Below are positions 33,873 through 42,410 of a stretch of DNA of 64,000 bases, piece after piece (the first letter of the stretch is position 1; each line of letters begins with the position of its first letter). Location: positions 1 through 64,000 of the forward strand of contig NZ_MAFQ01000022.1 in assembly GCF_002013895.1 (NCBI RefSeq), written 5' to 3'. This DNA comes from Mycobacteroides franklinii (GTDB lineage Bacteria > Actinomycetota > Actinomycetes > Mycobacteriales > Mycobacteriaceae). The translations under genes and the position numbers were made by a program. Under the pieces are notes generated by a model that saw nothing but the letters and a program-made list of their open reading frames with translations, was not told the origin of the DNA and did no database searches.

Positions 33873-35431
33873 TGTTGACCACGGCTGCAACCCAGTGCCC
33901 AGCGCACGGTCAAGATGGCGATGCTGGAAGGACCGGCCGTGAACTTCCAGCGGTCACGTCGCCTCGATGGAACACCGGCCGTCGGGCAGTAATCGCATCG
34001 TTGAAGGACGACCCGTTCTGGCCCACCCGTAAGCCATTGCGCGCCGCATTCAGCCTGGCGACAGGGTGGGGCCGCGACCGACCTATCCCACCGGGTCCGA
34101 TGGGATTGCCTTTTATCGGCTCAGCGATTCCCATGGCGCGCAACCCCTACAAGTTCCTCCAGGACTGCCATCGCAGATTCGGGGACATCTATCGGGTACC
34201 GCTGCCGATTCATCCCTTGGTTCTGGCCAATCACCCCGATCTGGTCAGCGAGTTCATGGAGAACACCGAACTCAAATACAGCATGTCCGCCCCGATCCAA
34301 GGTAAGCGAATTCAAAGGGCAGTAACGAGTGTGGGCTGCCCGGTCCAGGTTCTCGAAGGTCAGGCCCTGCGCGACAGACGCAAGAAGCTCATGCCCCTGT
34401 TCGGTAAGAGGCACCTCGCAGTGGTGTCAGACAAGTTCGTTGAGGTGTTTACCGATCGAATCGACCGGTGGCTCTCAGTCGCCGGCACCGGCCAAGAGGT
34501 GAATCTTCAAGCGGAGCTGCCGAAGGTCGTGCTGCCCGCATTCATGTATGCCATGTTCTCGACGAAACTGTCCGATGACGAGGTCCTGCATGCCGACACG
34601 GCGACTCGATCCGTGATGCGTGCCATTGCATCTGGACTCTTTCTGGCGACTCCACCGAATATTTTCCCGCTACGCGGCAAGGAGAACCTCACCGTCTCGG
34701 GCGTTCATCTCCTGCGAACGATCCGCCGGACAGTTCAGGAGCGACGTCTGAATCCAACCGACGATGCGGACCTACTCAACATCTTGCTCGCGGCGCGTAA
34801 CGACAACAGCAGTCCTCTCACCGAAATCGACGTGTACTCGGAAATCATGTCCGCGATTGGCGGCGGCTACGAAACGATTGTCGCGTCGATGTCGTGGACG
34901 CTGGCACTACTGCTACAACATCCGCAACATCTGGAACGCCTCTACGACGAGATCGCAATCCTTGGCGGAAACATGCCCACTCCCGACGATCTTCCCAGGT
35001 TGCCCTGGGCACGAGCATGTTTCGACGAGGGACAACGACTCCAGGGCGCACCCATCAACCCGAGATACGCGATGGAGGACACCGAACTCGGTGGCTACCC
35101 CATCCCGAAGTACACGATGGTCGCCAGCTCGTTGTATGTGGTGCACCGAGATCCTCGGTGGTGGGGCGAGAACTCCGACGTCTACGACCCGATGCAATTC
35201 TTCGATCAGGACCGTGTCACTGCGCGCCCCCGTCTGGCATTTCAGGCCTTTGGCGCGGGACCGCACCACTGCATGGGTACCGGCATGGCCTACATGATGG
35301 CCCAATATCTGTTGACGATCATCTTCCAGCGCTACCGCTTGCACCTGCGGCCAGGCTGGCAACCCCAACAATTCTTCAGCTTGTCAACCTTGGTCAAGGG
35401 CGGCGTGCCCGCCACCATTACCAAAGCTTGA
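33872..35431 (+). CDS. Cytochrome P450 monooxygenase
   Basis: 519 residues, long for a bacterial P450, with the proline hinge IPPGPMGLPFIG typical of membrane-associating types. I-helix GGGYETIVASMSW (usual AGxDT altered to GGYET). ExxR as EGQR, within FDEGQRLQG. Heme-binding FGAGPHHCMGTGMAYM with the Cys thiolate ligand; Met follows Cys instead of the common Leu. Subfamily not assigned. Sits in a four-gene operon with ferredoxin and an NTF2-like protein. Local base composition is lower in GC than the surroundings (for example 32 of 60 at 34621). Substrate unknown; steroids or fatty acids are possible but not shown. Confidence 0.92.
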   Translation: MLTTAATQCPAHGQDGDAGRTGRELPAVTSPRWNTGRRAVIASLKDDPFWPTRKPLRAAFSLATGWGRDRPIPPGPMGLPFIGSAIPMARNPYKFLQDCHRRFGDIYRVPLPIHPLVLANHPDLVSEFMENTELKYSMSAPIQGKRIQRAVTSVGCPVQVLEGQALRDRRKKLMPLFGKRHLAVVSDKFVEVFTDRIDRWLSVAGTGQEVNLQAELPKVVLPAFMYAMFSTKLSDDEVLHADTATRSVMRAIASGLFLATPPNIFPLRGKENLTVSGVHLLRTIRRTVQERRLNPTDDADLLNILLAARNDNSSPLTEIDVYSEIMSAIGGGYETIVASMSWTLALLLQHPQHLERLYDEIAILGGNMPTPDDLPRLPWARACFDEGQRLQGAPINPRYAMEDTELGGYPIPKYTMVASSLYVVHRDPRWWGENSDVYDPMQFFDQDRVTARPRLAFQAFGAGPHHCMGTGMAYMMAQYLLTIIFQRYRLHLRPGWQPQQFFSLSTLVKGGVPATITKA

Positions 35432-35469
35432 AATTCCTCTCACACAAGCCATCTCGAGAAAGGAACCAC

Positions 35470-36231
35470 ATGACCAACACCGAGACGAGGAATCAGGAAT
35501 CGCGTCAGTCGGATTGGGGTAAGAAGGCCCCGCCCGGACGGGTACACGCCCCGGTCAGCGAATCCGAAGCACTTATCGAGCCCTTCCTGCGACGCTGCAA
35601 GGAACAAGAAGACATGTACGTCGCAGCCGGTTTCCCGCTGGAAGGCATCGCGGACTTCTGGCGCAAATGGTTCGCAGCCTGGAACGACGACTCCCCCGAG
35701 GCGCTCGAAGACTGCTGGACTGAAGACCTGGTATGGACCATGTCCAACACCGGCCAGCTAGAGTTCCACGGACGCAGCTATACCGGCGACTTTGCGCGAT
35801 TCGGATACCTGTTCGCACGGGAACTCGGCTTCTACCCATGGGACGGGACAGACACCCATCTGCCCTATTACGACTTCTTCAACGGTCGGATACGGGCAGC
35901 GTTCCCCTACTCGGGATCTACACGATTCTTCTGGAGCAACACGATCCCGTGGCCTCGTAAGCCGGTTCGCGGCTGTGGTGTGGACAGGTACGTCCTCCGC
36001 AAGGAGGACGGAGAATGGCGGATCGCGCGAATCGATACCGATCAGGACTTCCTGGCCGCCCTCATGCAGATGCTGCCATTCGCCAACGGCACCACAAAGC
36101 TCATAGCGTGGCTTACCCGCACCCTCCCGGTCGCAGCGCGCCGATTCGGTATTTATGACCGAGAATCTCTCTACAGCCGAGAGTACGCAGCAAGCCGACA
36201 GGTCAGAGATCTGCCACGCAGAACCACATGA
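35470..36231 (+). CDS. NTF2/SnoaL-like protein of the P450 operon
   Basis: 253 residues from ATG 35470, preceded by AAAGGA at about 35459-35464. The longer frame from 34894 is a shadow of the P450. The core ADFWRKWFAAWND...LEDCWTEDLVWTM...EFHGRSYTGDFARFG...GEWRIARIDTDQD is the cone-shaped fold of SnoaL-like/limonene-epoxide-hydrolase relatives: small hydrolases, isomerases or binding proteins. The C-terminal 50 residues contain a hydrophobic helix (MQMLPFANGTTKLIAWLT). It may process or carry the P450 product. No catalytic residues could be assigned with confidence. Confidence 0.75.
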   Translation: MTNTETRNQESRQSDWGKKAPPGRVHAPVSESEALIEPFLRRCKEQEDMYVAAGFPLEGIADFWRKWFAAWNDDSPEALEDCWTEDLVWTMSNTGQLEFHGRSYTGDFARFGYLFARELGFYPWDGTDTHLPYYDFFNGRIRAAFPYSGSTRFFWSNTIPWPRKPVRGCGVDRYVLRKEDGEWRIARIDTDQDFLAALMQMLPFANGTTKLIAWLTRTLPVAARRFGIYDRESLYSREYAASRQVRDLPRRTT

Positions 36232-36464
36232 ATAAATTCAAGCATTGGTCACCCGACGAAATTGCACTCCTCAGTGACGAAACACTGACTGATGATGATG
36301 TCTCCACTCGCACAAGTAGATCCAATCGAGCGGTAGTGGCCAAGCGCCACCGCCTTGCCCAAAAGCGTGCAATGAGGCTCGGGCTGTATCCCTTCCATCG
36401 TGGAACACTTGAGCTGGAGAGACACCCATTCGTTGTTCTACCGCACTTGCCAGAGCCGACCTAG
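36228..36464 (+). CDS. Small SANT/HTH-like protein ending the P450 operon
   Basis: 78 residues; its ATG overlaps the preceding stop (ATGA). The N-terminal half, HWSPDEIALLSDETLTDDDV...RTSRSNRAVVAKRHRLAQ, resembles the short helix-turn-helix pattern W-x3-E-x3-L-(x)n-D-x3-A-x-x-x-x-R-s-x-x-A-V-x-x-+-R of Myb/SANT-like DNA-binding segments. The rest is short and basic then hydrophobic. Coding is supported by the overlap and full-length frame; DNA binding is a guess from pattern. Confidence 0.6.
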   Translation: MNKFKHWSPDEIALLSDETLTDDDVSTRTSRSNRAVVAKRHRLAQKRAMRLGLYPFHRGTLELERHPFVVLPHLPEPT

Positions 36465-36474
36465 CCCGCACAAG

Positions 36475-37185
36475 TCACTGTGGACAGGTGTGTGCCGCCT
36501 CACGGATCGTGTTGGCTGACCGTTCGTCTATCGAAAGATGATATCCACGAACCACTTCCGCGAACTGCATGGAGTACTGACACCAAAACGCCTTGTTCGG
36601 CGGCATCCAGCTCGCGGGCGCCTGATCGCCCTTGTCCTTGTTGGCCTGCCCTTGTACCGCGATAAGGTTGGCGGGATCGTTGGCAAAGCGCCAACGCATC
36701 GACGGTTGCCAGTCTCGTGCACCCATATCCCATGCATAGGCCAACGGCACGATGTGGTCGATCTGCACGGCTTCACCGCTTTTCGGCCCACGCGTAAAAG
36801 CCACGTGCACTCCCGTGTACGGATCGAGCAGGGTGCCAGTACGTACCGCTTGAGGGCATCTGCGCGTGTACACAAAACTCTTGTCACCCAGGTCGCGACT
36901 CAGGATGTCGTTGCGGGTGTCGCAGCCGTTGTGCCCGCCCGGCGCGTCGGTGTCATCGGACCAGGCATCACCGAACACGCTGCGTTGGTAATCCTTGCTC
37001 CGCACCCGTTTGGGCACTACGGCCACACCTGTCAACGGATCCTGGCCAGGGGCGAGAGTCGGCATGTTTGACTGTCCGGCAATGGCATTGGCACGTTGTA
37101 GCCGGTAACGAGTCGATACCTGATATGCCACCACCATCGCGATCGCCGCGGCGATGGCGACGATGAGAAGGGTGCGACTCTTCAC
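36475..37185 (-). CDS. Membrane-anchored HNH-nuclease-like protein
   Basis: 236 residues from GTG 37185. One N-terminal transmembrane segment (about 5-22), then an exported domain. The motif QIDHIVPLAYAWDMGARDW...RRFANDPANLIAVQGQANKDKGDQAPASW (DHIVPL...N...N..KGD) is the HNH fold of the GmrSD C-terminal/DUF1524 type. Cysteines CDTR, RRCPQ, FWCQ and HTCPQ may form disulfides. The GTG overlaps the recG stop (GTGA). Its 3' end is duplicated in degenerate form at 32846. Extracellular nuclease activity is plausible, not proven. Confidence 0.83.
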   Translation of the reverse strand: MKSRTLLIVAIAAAIAMVVAYQVSTRYRLQRANAIAGQSNMPTLAPGQDPLTGVAVVPKRVRSKDYQRSVFGDAWSDDTDAPGGHNGCDTRNDILSRDLGDKSFVYTRRCPQAVRTGTLLDPYTGVHVAFTRGPKSGEAVQIDHIVPLAYAWDMGARDWQPSMRWRFANDPANLIAVQGQANKDKGDQAPASWMPPNKAFWCQYSMQFAEVVRGYHLSIDERSANTIREAAHTCPQ

Positions 37186-39422
37186 GACTTGTCCAGGTAC
37201 TCGATCTGATCGGTGATCAGGAAACGGCGCGCCATCGCGGCCAGCGCCGGTTGCTTCGTCAGCGTGGGATCGTCGGCACAGGCCCGCGCTGCCATGTCCC
37301 GGGCGGTCTCGATCATGTCGCGGTGATCAATAAGCGACAGCAGCCGCAAATTGACCGCGCGGCCGGACTGGTCACGTCCCAGCACATCGCCCTCACGGCG
37401 CTCCTGCAGGTCCAACTCGGCCAGGGTGAACCCATCCAGTGTGTCCTGCACCGCCCGCAGTCGGCGCCCCGCCGAACCAGCCGGGCTGCAGGGACTTACC
37501 AGCAGGCACAGGCCCTTGTTGCCGCCACGACCCACACGACCGCGTAGCTGGTGCAGCTGGCTGATGCCGAACCGATCGGCATCCATGATCAACATCACGG
37601 TGGCGTTCGGAACATCCACACCGACCTCAATCACGGTGGTGCACACCAAAACATCGATCTCACCGGCGTTGAACGCCGTCATCACGGCATCCTTCTGCTC
37701 CGACGGCAGCCGTCCGTGCAGTAGTCCGATCCGCAGCCCCGGCAGCAATGAGCCACGAATCGTCTCGTACAACTCGGTGACGGGAACCGGGGGCGGACGC
37801 TTCTCCTCCGCCTCCTCCGGTCCCGAATCTTTGTCGTCGGCGTCGATCCTGGAGGCAACCACATAGGCCTGCCTGCCCGCGGCCACCTCTTCGGCGATCC
37901 GCTCCCAGCCCCGGGCAAGCCACCCCGGTTTTTCGCGCGTGAACACCGCCGTCGTGGTGATGGGCTGGCGCCCCCGGGGCAGCTCCCGCAGCGTCGAGGT
38001 CTCCAGGTCGCCGAACACCGTAAGCGCGACCGTACGCGGGATCGGAGTAGCCGTCATCACCAACAAGTGCGGCACGATGCCTTCCGGAGCCTTGGCCCGC
38101 AACCGATCTCGCTGCTCGACACCGAAACGGTGCTGCTCGTCCACGACCACCAGGCCCAACTTGTGGAAGTCCACCGAGTCTTGCAGCAACGCGTGGGTGC
38201 CGATGACGATGCCCGCCAGTCCGGTCGCCACATCGGCCTTGATCTGTTTCTTGACCGCCGGCGACATCGAACCGGTGAGCAGCGCGATGCTGGTCGCATC
38301 GTCGGGAGCACCCAATTCGCCTGCGGTGGCCAAAGATCCGAGCATCGCTCGCAACGATCGGGCATGCTGAACCGCGAGAACCTCGGTGGGAGCCAGCAGA
38401 GCACACTGATATCCGGCGTCGATCGCCTGCATCATCGCCAGCAGCGCGACGATCGTCTTACCCGAACCCACCTCACCCTGCAGCAGCCGGTTCATCGGCT
38501 TGACCCCGGAAAGGTCATCGCCGATTTCGGCAACAACCTGATGCTGCCCCTCGGTGAGCTCGAAGGGCAGCTGACCGAGCAGATCCGCGCGCAGTCCCGC
38601 ATCGGTGATCGGCATAGGCGGACCAGCGGAGGCGATATCGCTGCCGCGCCGCATGGCCAACGCCAGTTGCAGACCCAGCGCCTCATCGAATGCCAGGCGC
38701 CTACGTGCCCGCTTTTGTTCGGACGCATCCTCCGACGTGTGGATCTTGCGCAGTGCCTCGTCGAGGGACATCAGGTTGTGCTCTTCCAGCACGGCTTCCG
38801 GCAGCGCCTCGGGCACCGCGTCCAGCTGAGCGAGTACCTGGTCAATACAACGGTAGATATCCCAGCTTTCCAGGTTCTTGGTTGCCGGGTAGATAGGAAA
38901 CACATTGCGCTGGAAGGCCGAAATGGCGGCGGACGCGTCGTGTGCCCCACCGGCGATACCGCGTAGCGCAGTGCTGCCCCGCGTCTCGGTGCTCTCCCCC
39001 AGCGCCGTTTCGAGCACCAGATAGTCGGGGTGGGTCAACTGGGGTTTACCCCGAAACTCCCCGACCGCACCCGAAAGCATCACCCGATTGCCCACCTCCA
39101 GGTCGCGTTTCACCTTGTGCGGGTGGAAGAACGTGGCCTGCACGGCATGTGGCGCGCTACCCAACATGACGGAGAGGAACTGGCCCTTGCGATTGCGCAT
39201 GCTCTTCAGTTCCGCCGAGGTGATGAAACCCACCAGCGTGGTGTGCTCCCCCGGCTTGGCGCGTTCCCCGTCCTGCTCGTCACGCAGGCTGAAGTCAGTG
39301 CTGTATCGGCGTGGGTAGTGGTGAAGGAGGTCTTCGACCGTCAGCAGACCGAATTCGGCATCGAGGACGTCGGAGGCCTTGTGGCCCAACACATGATCCA
39401 GGCGGTCGGAAAGTTTTACCAC
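37182..39422 (-). CDS. recG: ATP-dependent DNA helicase RecG
   Basis: Remodels stalled forks and Holliday junctions. 746 residues. N-terminal wedge/OB domain (HHYPRRY, GKPQLTHPDY), helicase lobe 1 with GEVGSGKTIVALLAM, DEQHRFG, MTATPIPRT, lobe 2 with RGRVGRGGNKGLCLL and the C-terminal EGDVLGRDQSG segment typical of RecG. Transcribed after the DhaL/FakA-like gene with a nine-base gap and before the HNH gene with overlap. Confidence 0.97.
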   Translation of the reverse strand: MVKLSDRLDHVLGHKASDVLDAEFGLLTVEDLLHHYPRRYSTDFSLRDEQDGERAKPGEHTTLVGFITSAELKSMRNRKGQFLSVMLGSAPHAVQATFFHPHKVKRDLEVGNRVMLSGAVGEFRGKPQLTHPDYLVLETALGESTETRGSTALRGIAGGAHDASAAISAFQRNVFPIYPATKNLESWDIYRCIDQVLAQLDAVPEALPEAVLEEHNLMSLDEALRKIHTSEDASEQKRARRRLAFDEALGLQLALAMRRGSDIASAGPPMPITDAGLRADLLGQLPFELTEGQHQVVAEIGDDLSGVKPMNRLLQGEVGSGKTIVALLAMMQAIDAGYQCALLAPTEVLAVQHARSLRAMLGSLATAGELGAPDDATSIALLTGSMSPAVKKQIKADVATGLAGIVIGTHALLQDSVDFHKLGLVVVDEQHRFGVEQRDRLRAKAPEGIVPHLLVMTATPIPRTVALTVFGDLETSTLRELPRGRQPITTTAVFTREKPGWLARGWERIAEEVAAGRQAYVVASRIDADDKDSGPEEAEEKRPPPVPVTELYETIRGSLLPGLRIGLLHGRLPSEQKDAVMTAFNAGEIDVLVCTTVIEVGVDVPNATVMLIMDADRFGISQLHQLRGRVGRGGNKGLCLLVSPCSPAGSAGRRLRAVQDTLDGFTLAELDLQERREGDVLGRDQSGRAVNLRLLSLIDHRDMIETARDMAARACADDPTLTKQPALAAMARRFLITDQIEYLDKS

Positions 39423-39431
39423 TGTGCCCCG

Positions 39432-41090
39432 TCACTCAACACCGATGTGGACAATGTCGGTGTGCTGCCCGGTGCGATAGATCATCACCTCGACACCGCC
39501 GTGGTGCGATCGAGTGTGCTCGATCAATGACTCGGCAAGGGACTCATCCACCTTGTCCGACAGCAGCACCGTCACCAGCTCACCACCGGAGGACAACATG
39601 ATGCTCACCAAAGCCTTTGTGGCATTGGCGACGTCATGGTTGAGCACCAGCACCTCGTCACCGATGATGCCCATCGCGTCACCCGGCTCACAGGTGCCGG
39701 ACCAGGTGAGAGCCCGCTCGGTAGCGACCCGCACCAACCCGAATCGGGTGGCACCCGCGGCGCGCGCCATGGTGTAACTGTCGTCGACGGCCATCCGTTC
39801 CGGGTCGTGCACCGCCAACGCCGCCAGCCCCTGCGCCATGGACGCCGACGGCAGCGGGATCACCGTGATTCCCCAGCCGCGCGCCGCCGCACAGACCGCC
39901 ACCAATTCCTCGGCTGCCATCAAACCGTTGGGCAACACCATGATCTGGTGTGCCCCACTGTCAACCACCGCATCCAGCAGACGTTTCGCACTCGCCGGAG
40001 GTTCATCGACGCGCAATACCTGGGCACCCTCGCTGGAGAAGAGCGTGGCTGCGCCGTCGCCTTCCGCCAGCGCCAGCACCCGGCGGTGTCGATGCCGCCC
40101 ATCGTGATGTCCCCCACCCACGTCACCGCGCAACGAGGAGATCTGGATCGACTGCGGAACGCCGAATTTCATCCCGGCCTCGATGGCCGCCCCGGCGTCA
40201 TTGACGTGCGCATGTACGGAGTACCCCATCGAGCCGTCACCGGCGATGGCAATCGAATCCCCCATCGCGTCCAGCTGCGTGCGCAGATCGGCGATCTGCA
40301 GCTCGTCGCATCCGCACAGCAAGTACATGACTTCGAACTCGGGTGGCAGTTCACGCGGCGGATCCAGGTTCAGGCCGCCCGAGCCACGCGCCGGGCCGGA
40401 CACCCACACCTGTGAGGGTGCGCTCTTCGGAGGTGACGGGCTGTACTCGCGGCGGGTCGGTAACTCCCCCGCCACCACCGACACCAGGGCATCGAGGATG
40501 ACGACAAGACCCCGCGCCCCGGCATCGACGACACCGTTGTCGGCAAGCACATCGAGCTGCTTGGGCGTCTTCTCCAGCGCGGACACCGCGGCATCGGCGG
40601 CGATGGTGACGAGCACGGGCAGATCGTCCGCTTGGGCGCCATCGGCGACCCGGTCAGCCGCCTCGGCCGCAGCAGCGAGTACCGACACGATGGTGCCCTC
40701 GACGGGCGTGCTCATCGAGGCGATGACGAACTGCGACGCCTGACGCAGCGCGCGGCGCACCACCTCGGCCCCAATGAAGTCCTGATCGTCGGCGGCATCG
40801 GCGATGCCACGCACGATCTGCGACAGGATGACCCCGGAGTTGCCGCGCGCGCCATGAACTGCGCCTCGGGCCAGCGCCGCGGCGACCTGCGCAACCGTGG
40901 CGCCCTCGCCCAGCGCCTCGGCAGCGTTGACCGCCGAGCGCATGGTGAACAGCATGTTCGTGCCGGTATCGGCATCGGCGACCGGAAACACATTCAGTCG
41001 GTTGATCTCGTCGCTGCGAGAGATCAGTCCCTCGACAGAGGCGCGCGCCCAATCGAGCAGCGCAGCGCTATCCAATACCGAGAGCCGCAT
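39432..41090 (-). CDS. DhaL/YloV-family (FakA-like) kinase
   Basis: 552 residues. N-terminal DhaL-type kinase domain with the metal-binding aspartates NVFPVADADTGTNML (about 34-48) and GARGNSGVILSQ. The C-terminal part is the YloV/FakA-associated domain (LPNGLMAAEEL, DEVLVLN). FakA phosphorylates fatty acids bound to DegV-like FakB proteins in firmicutes; a similar role here is inferred. In M. tuberculosis the locus is annotated as two shorter genes (Rv2974c/Rv2975c), while this copy is intact. Confidence 0.85.
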   Translation of the reverse strand: MRLSVLDSAALLDWARASVEGLISRSDEINRLNVFPVADADTGTNMLFTMRSAVNAAEALGEGATVAQVAAALARGAVHGARGNSGVILSQIVRGIADAADDQDFIGAEVVRRALRQASQFVIASMSTPVEGTIVSVLAAAAEAADRVADGAQADDLPVLVTIAADAAVSALEKTPKQLDVLADNGVVDAGARGLVVILDALVSVVAGELPTRREYSPSPPKSAPSQVWVSGPARGSGGLNLDPPRELPPEFEVMYLLCGCDELQIADLRTQLDAMGDSIAIAGDGSMGYSVHAHVNDAGAAIEAGMKFGVPQSIQISSLRGDVGGGHHDGRHRHRRVLALAEGDGAATLFSSEGAQVLRVDEPPASAKRLLDAVVDSGAHQIMVLPNGLMAAEELVAVCAAARGWGITVIPLPSASMAQGLAALAVHDPERMAVDDSYTMARAAGATRFGLVRVATERALTWSGTCEPGDAMGIIGDEVLVLNHDVANATKALVSIMLSSGGELVTVLLSDKVDESLAESLIEHTRSHHGGVEVMIYRTGQHTDIVHIGVE

Positions 41091-41217
41091 GTGGGAAAGC
41101 CTATCTACCGGAGCTGACAGAGTTGAATGGTCTCGCCGAAGCTGGGGATCCCCCCTCCGCCGGAGGCCTCATCTTTACCCACATGGTCGTCGTCTCAGCG
41201 GCTCCTCTACACCCATT

Positions 41218-41247
41218 TTGGTGTTCACGGGCCGGTCAAGCTATCCT
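41218..41247 (+). promoter_or_regulatory. Candidate rpmB promoter
   Basis: TTGGTG and TATCCT separated by 18 bp, about 70 bp before the L28 start codon, in the 225-bp gap between the divergent FakA-like and rpmB genes. Weak consensus match. Nothing else in this gap was recognisable, apart from the L28 ribosome site GAGGAG at 41303. Confidence 0.35.
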
Positions 41248-41315
41248 TGCAGGGTTGTGGGCCACCCTGACTGAACAGGTCGTTGGCCGGAATCGCGAGT
41301 TTGAGGAGTTTCACT

Positions 41316-41513
41316 ATGGCTGCCGTCTGCGACGTGTGCGGCAAGGGACCCGGCTTCGGCAAGTCGGTTTCGCACTCGCATCGGCGTACCAACCGTCGCT
41401 GGAACCCGAACATCCAGACGGTTCACGCCGTCACCTCCCCCGGTGGCAACAAGCAGCGCGTCAACGCCTGCACCTCCTGCATCAAGGCCGGCAAGGTCGT
41501 CCGCGGCGCGTAA
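41316..41513 (+). CDS. rpmB: 50S ribosomal protein L28 (zinc-ribbon form)
   Basis: 65 residues from ATG 41316 with GAGGAG seven bases upstream. CDVCGKGPGFGKSVSHSHRRT and RRWNPNIQTV are L28 signatures. The cysteine pairs CxxC (CDVC) and CxxC (CTSC) show this is the zinc-containing C+ form. The in-frame start at 41283 only adds 11 non-conserved residues. Divergent from the FakA-like gene as in M. tuberculosis. Confidence 0.95.
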   Translation: MAAVCDVCGKGPGFGKSVSHSHRRTNRRWNPNIQTVHAVTSPGGNKQRVNACTSCIKAGKVVRGA

Positions 41514-41528
41514 GCGGCGTGAACCACT

Positions 41529-42305
41529 GTGTCTTCGCAGTCTGCTGATTACGTCGCCGTTCACAACGGCGTTCTGCACATCACCGTCGCTACTGCGGCC
41601 GCTGGCACGTCGCTGGACTTCGCCGGTGTAGATGCGGCAGTACCGCTGCTGCGCGATCTGCCTGCCGAGGTCGGTGCGATCCTGCTGAACAGCAGTGGAG
41701 CCAACTTTTGCGCGGGCGGCAATGTGCGCGACTTCGCGTCTGCCGAAGATCGGGCAGCCAAGCTCGACGACCTCGCCGGTCGACTGCATGACTTCGTCCG
41801 CGCGGTGGATGCCGCCGATCGCCCCGTGGTGGCCTCCGTGCATGGATGGGCAGCCGGAGGCGGGTTGAGCCTGGTGCTACTCGCCGATATCGCGATCGGT
41901 GGCGAATCAACCAAGTTGCGCGCCGCCTACCCGGGAATCGGGTACTCCTCTGACGGTGGCATGTCCTGGGCGCTGCCCCGAGTTGTCGGCAAGGCCCGCG
42001 CCGCCGACATTCTGCTCACAGACCGGGTTGTCGAGGCTTCCGAGGCACTGTCCATCGGGCTGCTGAGCCGCGTGGTCGCCGACGACGAAGTTCAGGCCAC
42101 CGCCGTGGCCACCGCCGAGAAGCTAGCCACCGGTCCCCGCGAGGCGCAGAACCGTATCCGCCGGCTGCTGCGTCTGAGCGCCAACAACACCCTCGACGCC
42201 CAACTGGACCTGGAGCAGGCCAGCATCGCCGAGGCGTCGGTCAGCCCGACGGGTATCGAGGGCGTCGACGCCTTCGTCGGCAAGCGCAAACCCGTCTGGC
42301 CCTGA
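41529..42305 (+). CDS. Enoyl-CoA hydratase/isomerase-family protein
   Basis: 258 residues from GTG 41529. Crotonase fold: oxyanion-hole region SGANFCAGGNVRDF, VVASVHGWAAGGGLSLVLLADIAIG and YPGIGYSSDGGMSWALPRVVG. In place of the usual catalytic Glu pair it has Ser/Asp (SSDGG), as many isomerase-like paralogues do, so the reaction is unclear. It follows rpmB by 15 bp and may be co-transcribed. Confidence 0.85.
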   Translation: MSSQSADYVAVHNGVLHITVATAAAGTSLDFAGVDAAVPLLRDLPAEVGAILLNSSGANFCAGGNVRDFASAEDRAAKLDDLAGRLHDFVRAVDAADRPVVASVHGWAAGGGLSLVLLADIAIGGESTKLRAAYPGIGYSSDGGMSWALPRVVGKARAADILLTDRVVEASEALSIGLLSRVVADDEVQATAVATAEKLATGPREAQNRIRRLLRLSANNTLDAQLDLEQASIAEASVSPTGIEGVDAFVGKRKPVWP

Positions 42306-42319
42306 TCGAGCCGACTCCA

Positions 42320-42410
42320 CGGTCTTCGCGCAAGCGCTCATCCCCGTTCGACAGTCTTCGCGCAAGCGCTCATCCCCGTTCGACGGTCTTCGCGCAAGCG
42401 CTCATCCCCG
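42320..42410 (+). repeat. 32-bp tandem repeat, 3 copies, at lipase 3' end
   Basis: Units start at 42320, 42352 and 42384 with period 32; each reads CGGTCTTCGCGCAAGCGCTC followed by ATCCCCGTTCGA (last unit cut short). Same core as the osmC repeat. It fills the 96-bp gap between the convergent enoyl-CoA hydratase and lipase genes. The last unit supplies the lipase stop codon (TCA at 42402-42404). Confidence 0.95.

Noticed and set aside
34894..35469. Extended N-terminus for the SnoaL-like gene
   Set aside because: Out-of-frame shadow of the P450; the ATG at 35470 has a ribosome site and starts the conserved part.
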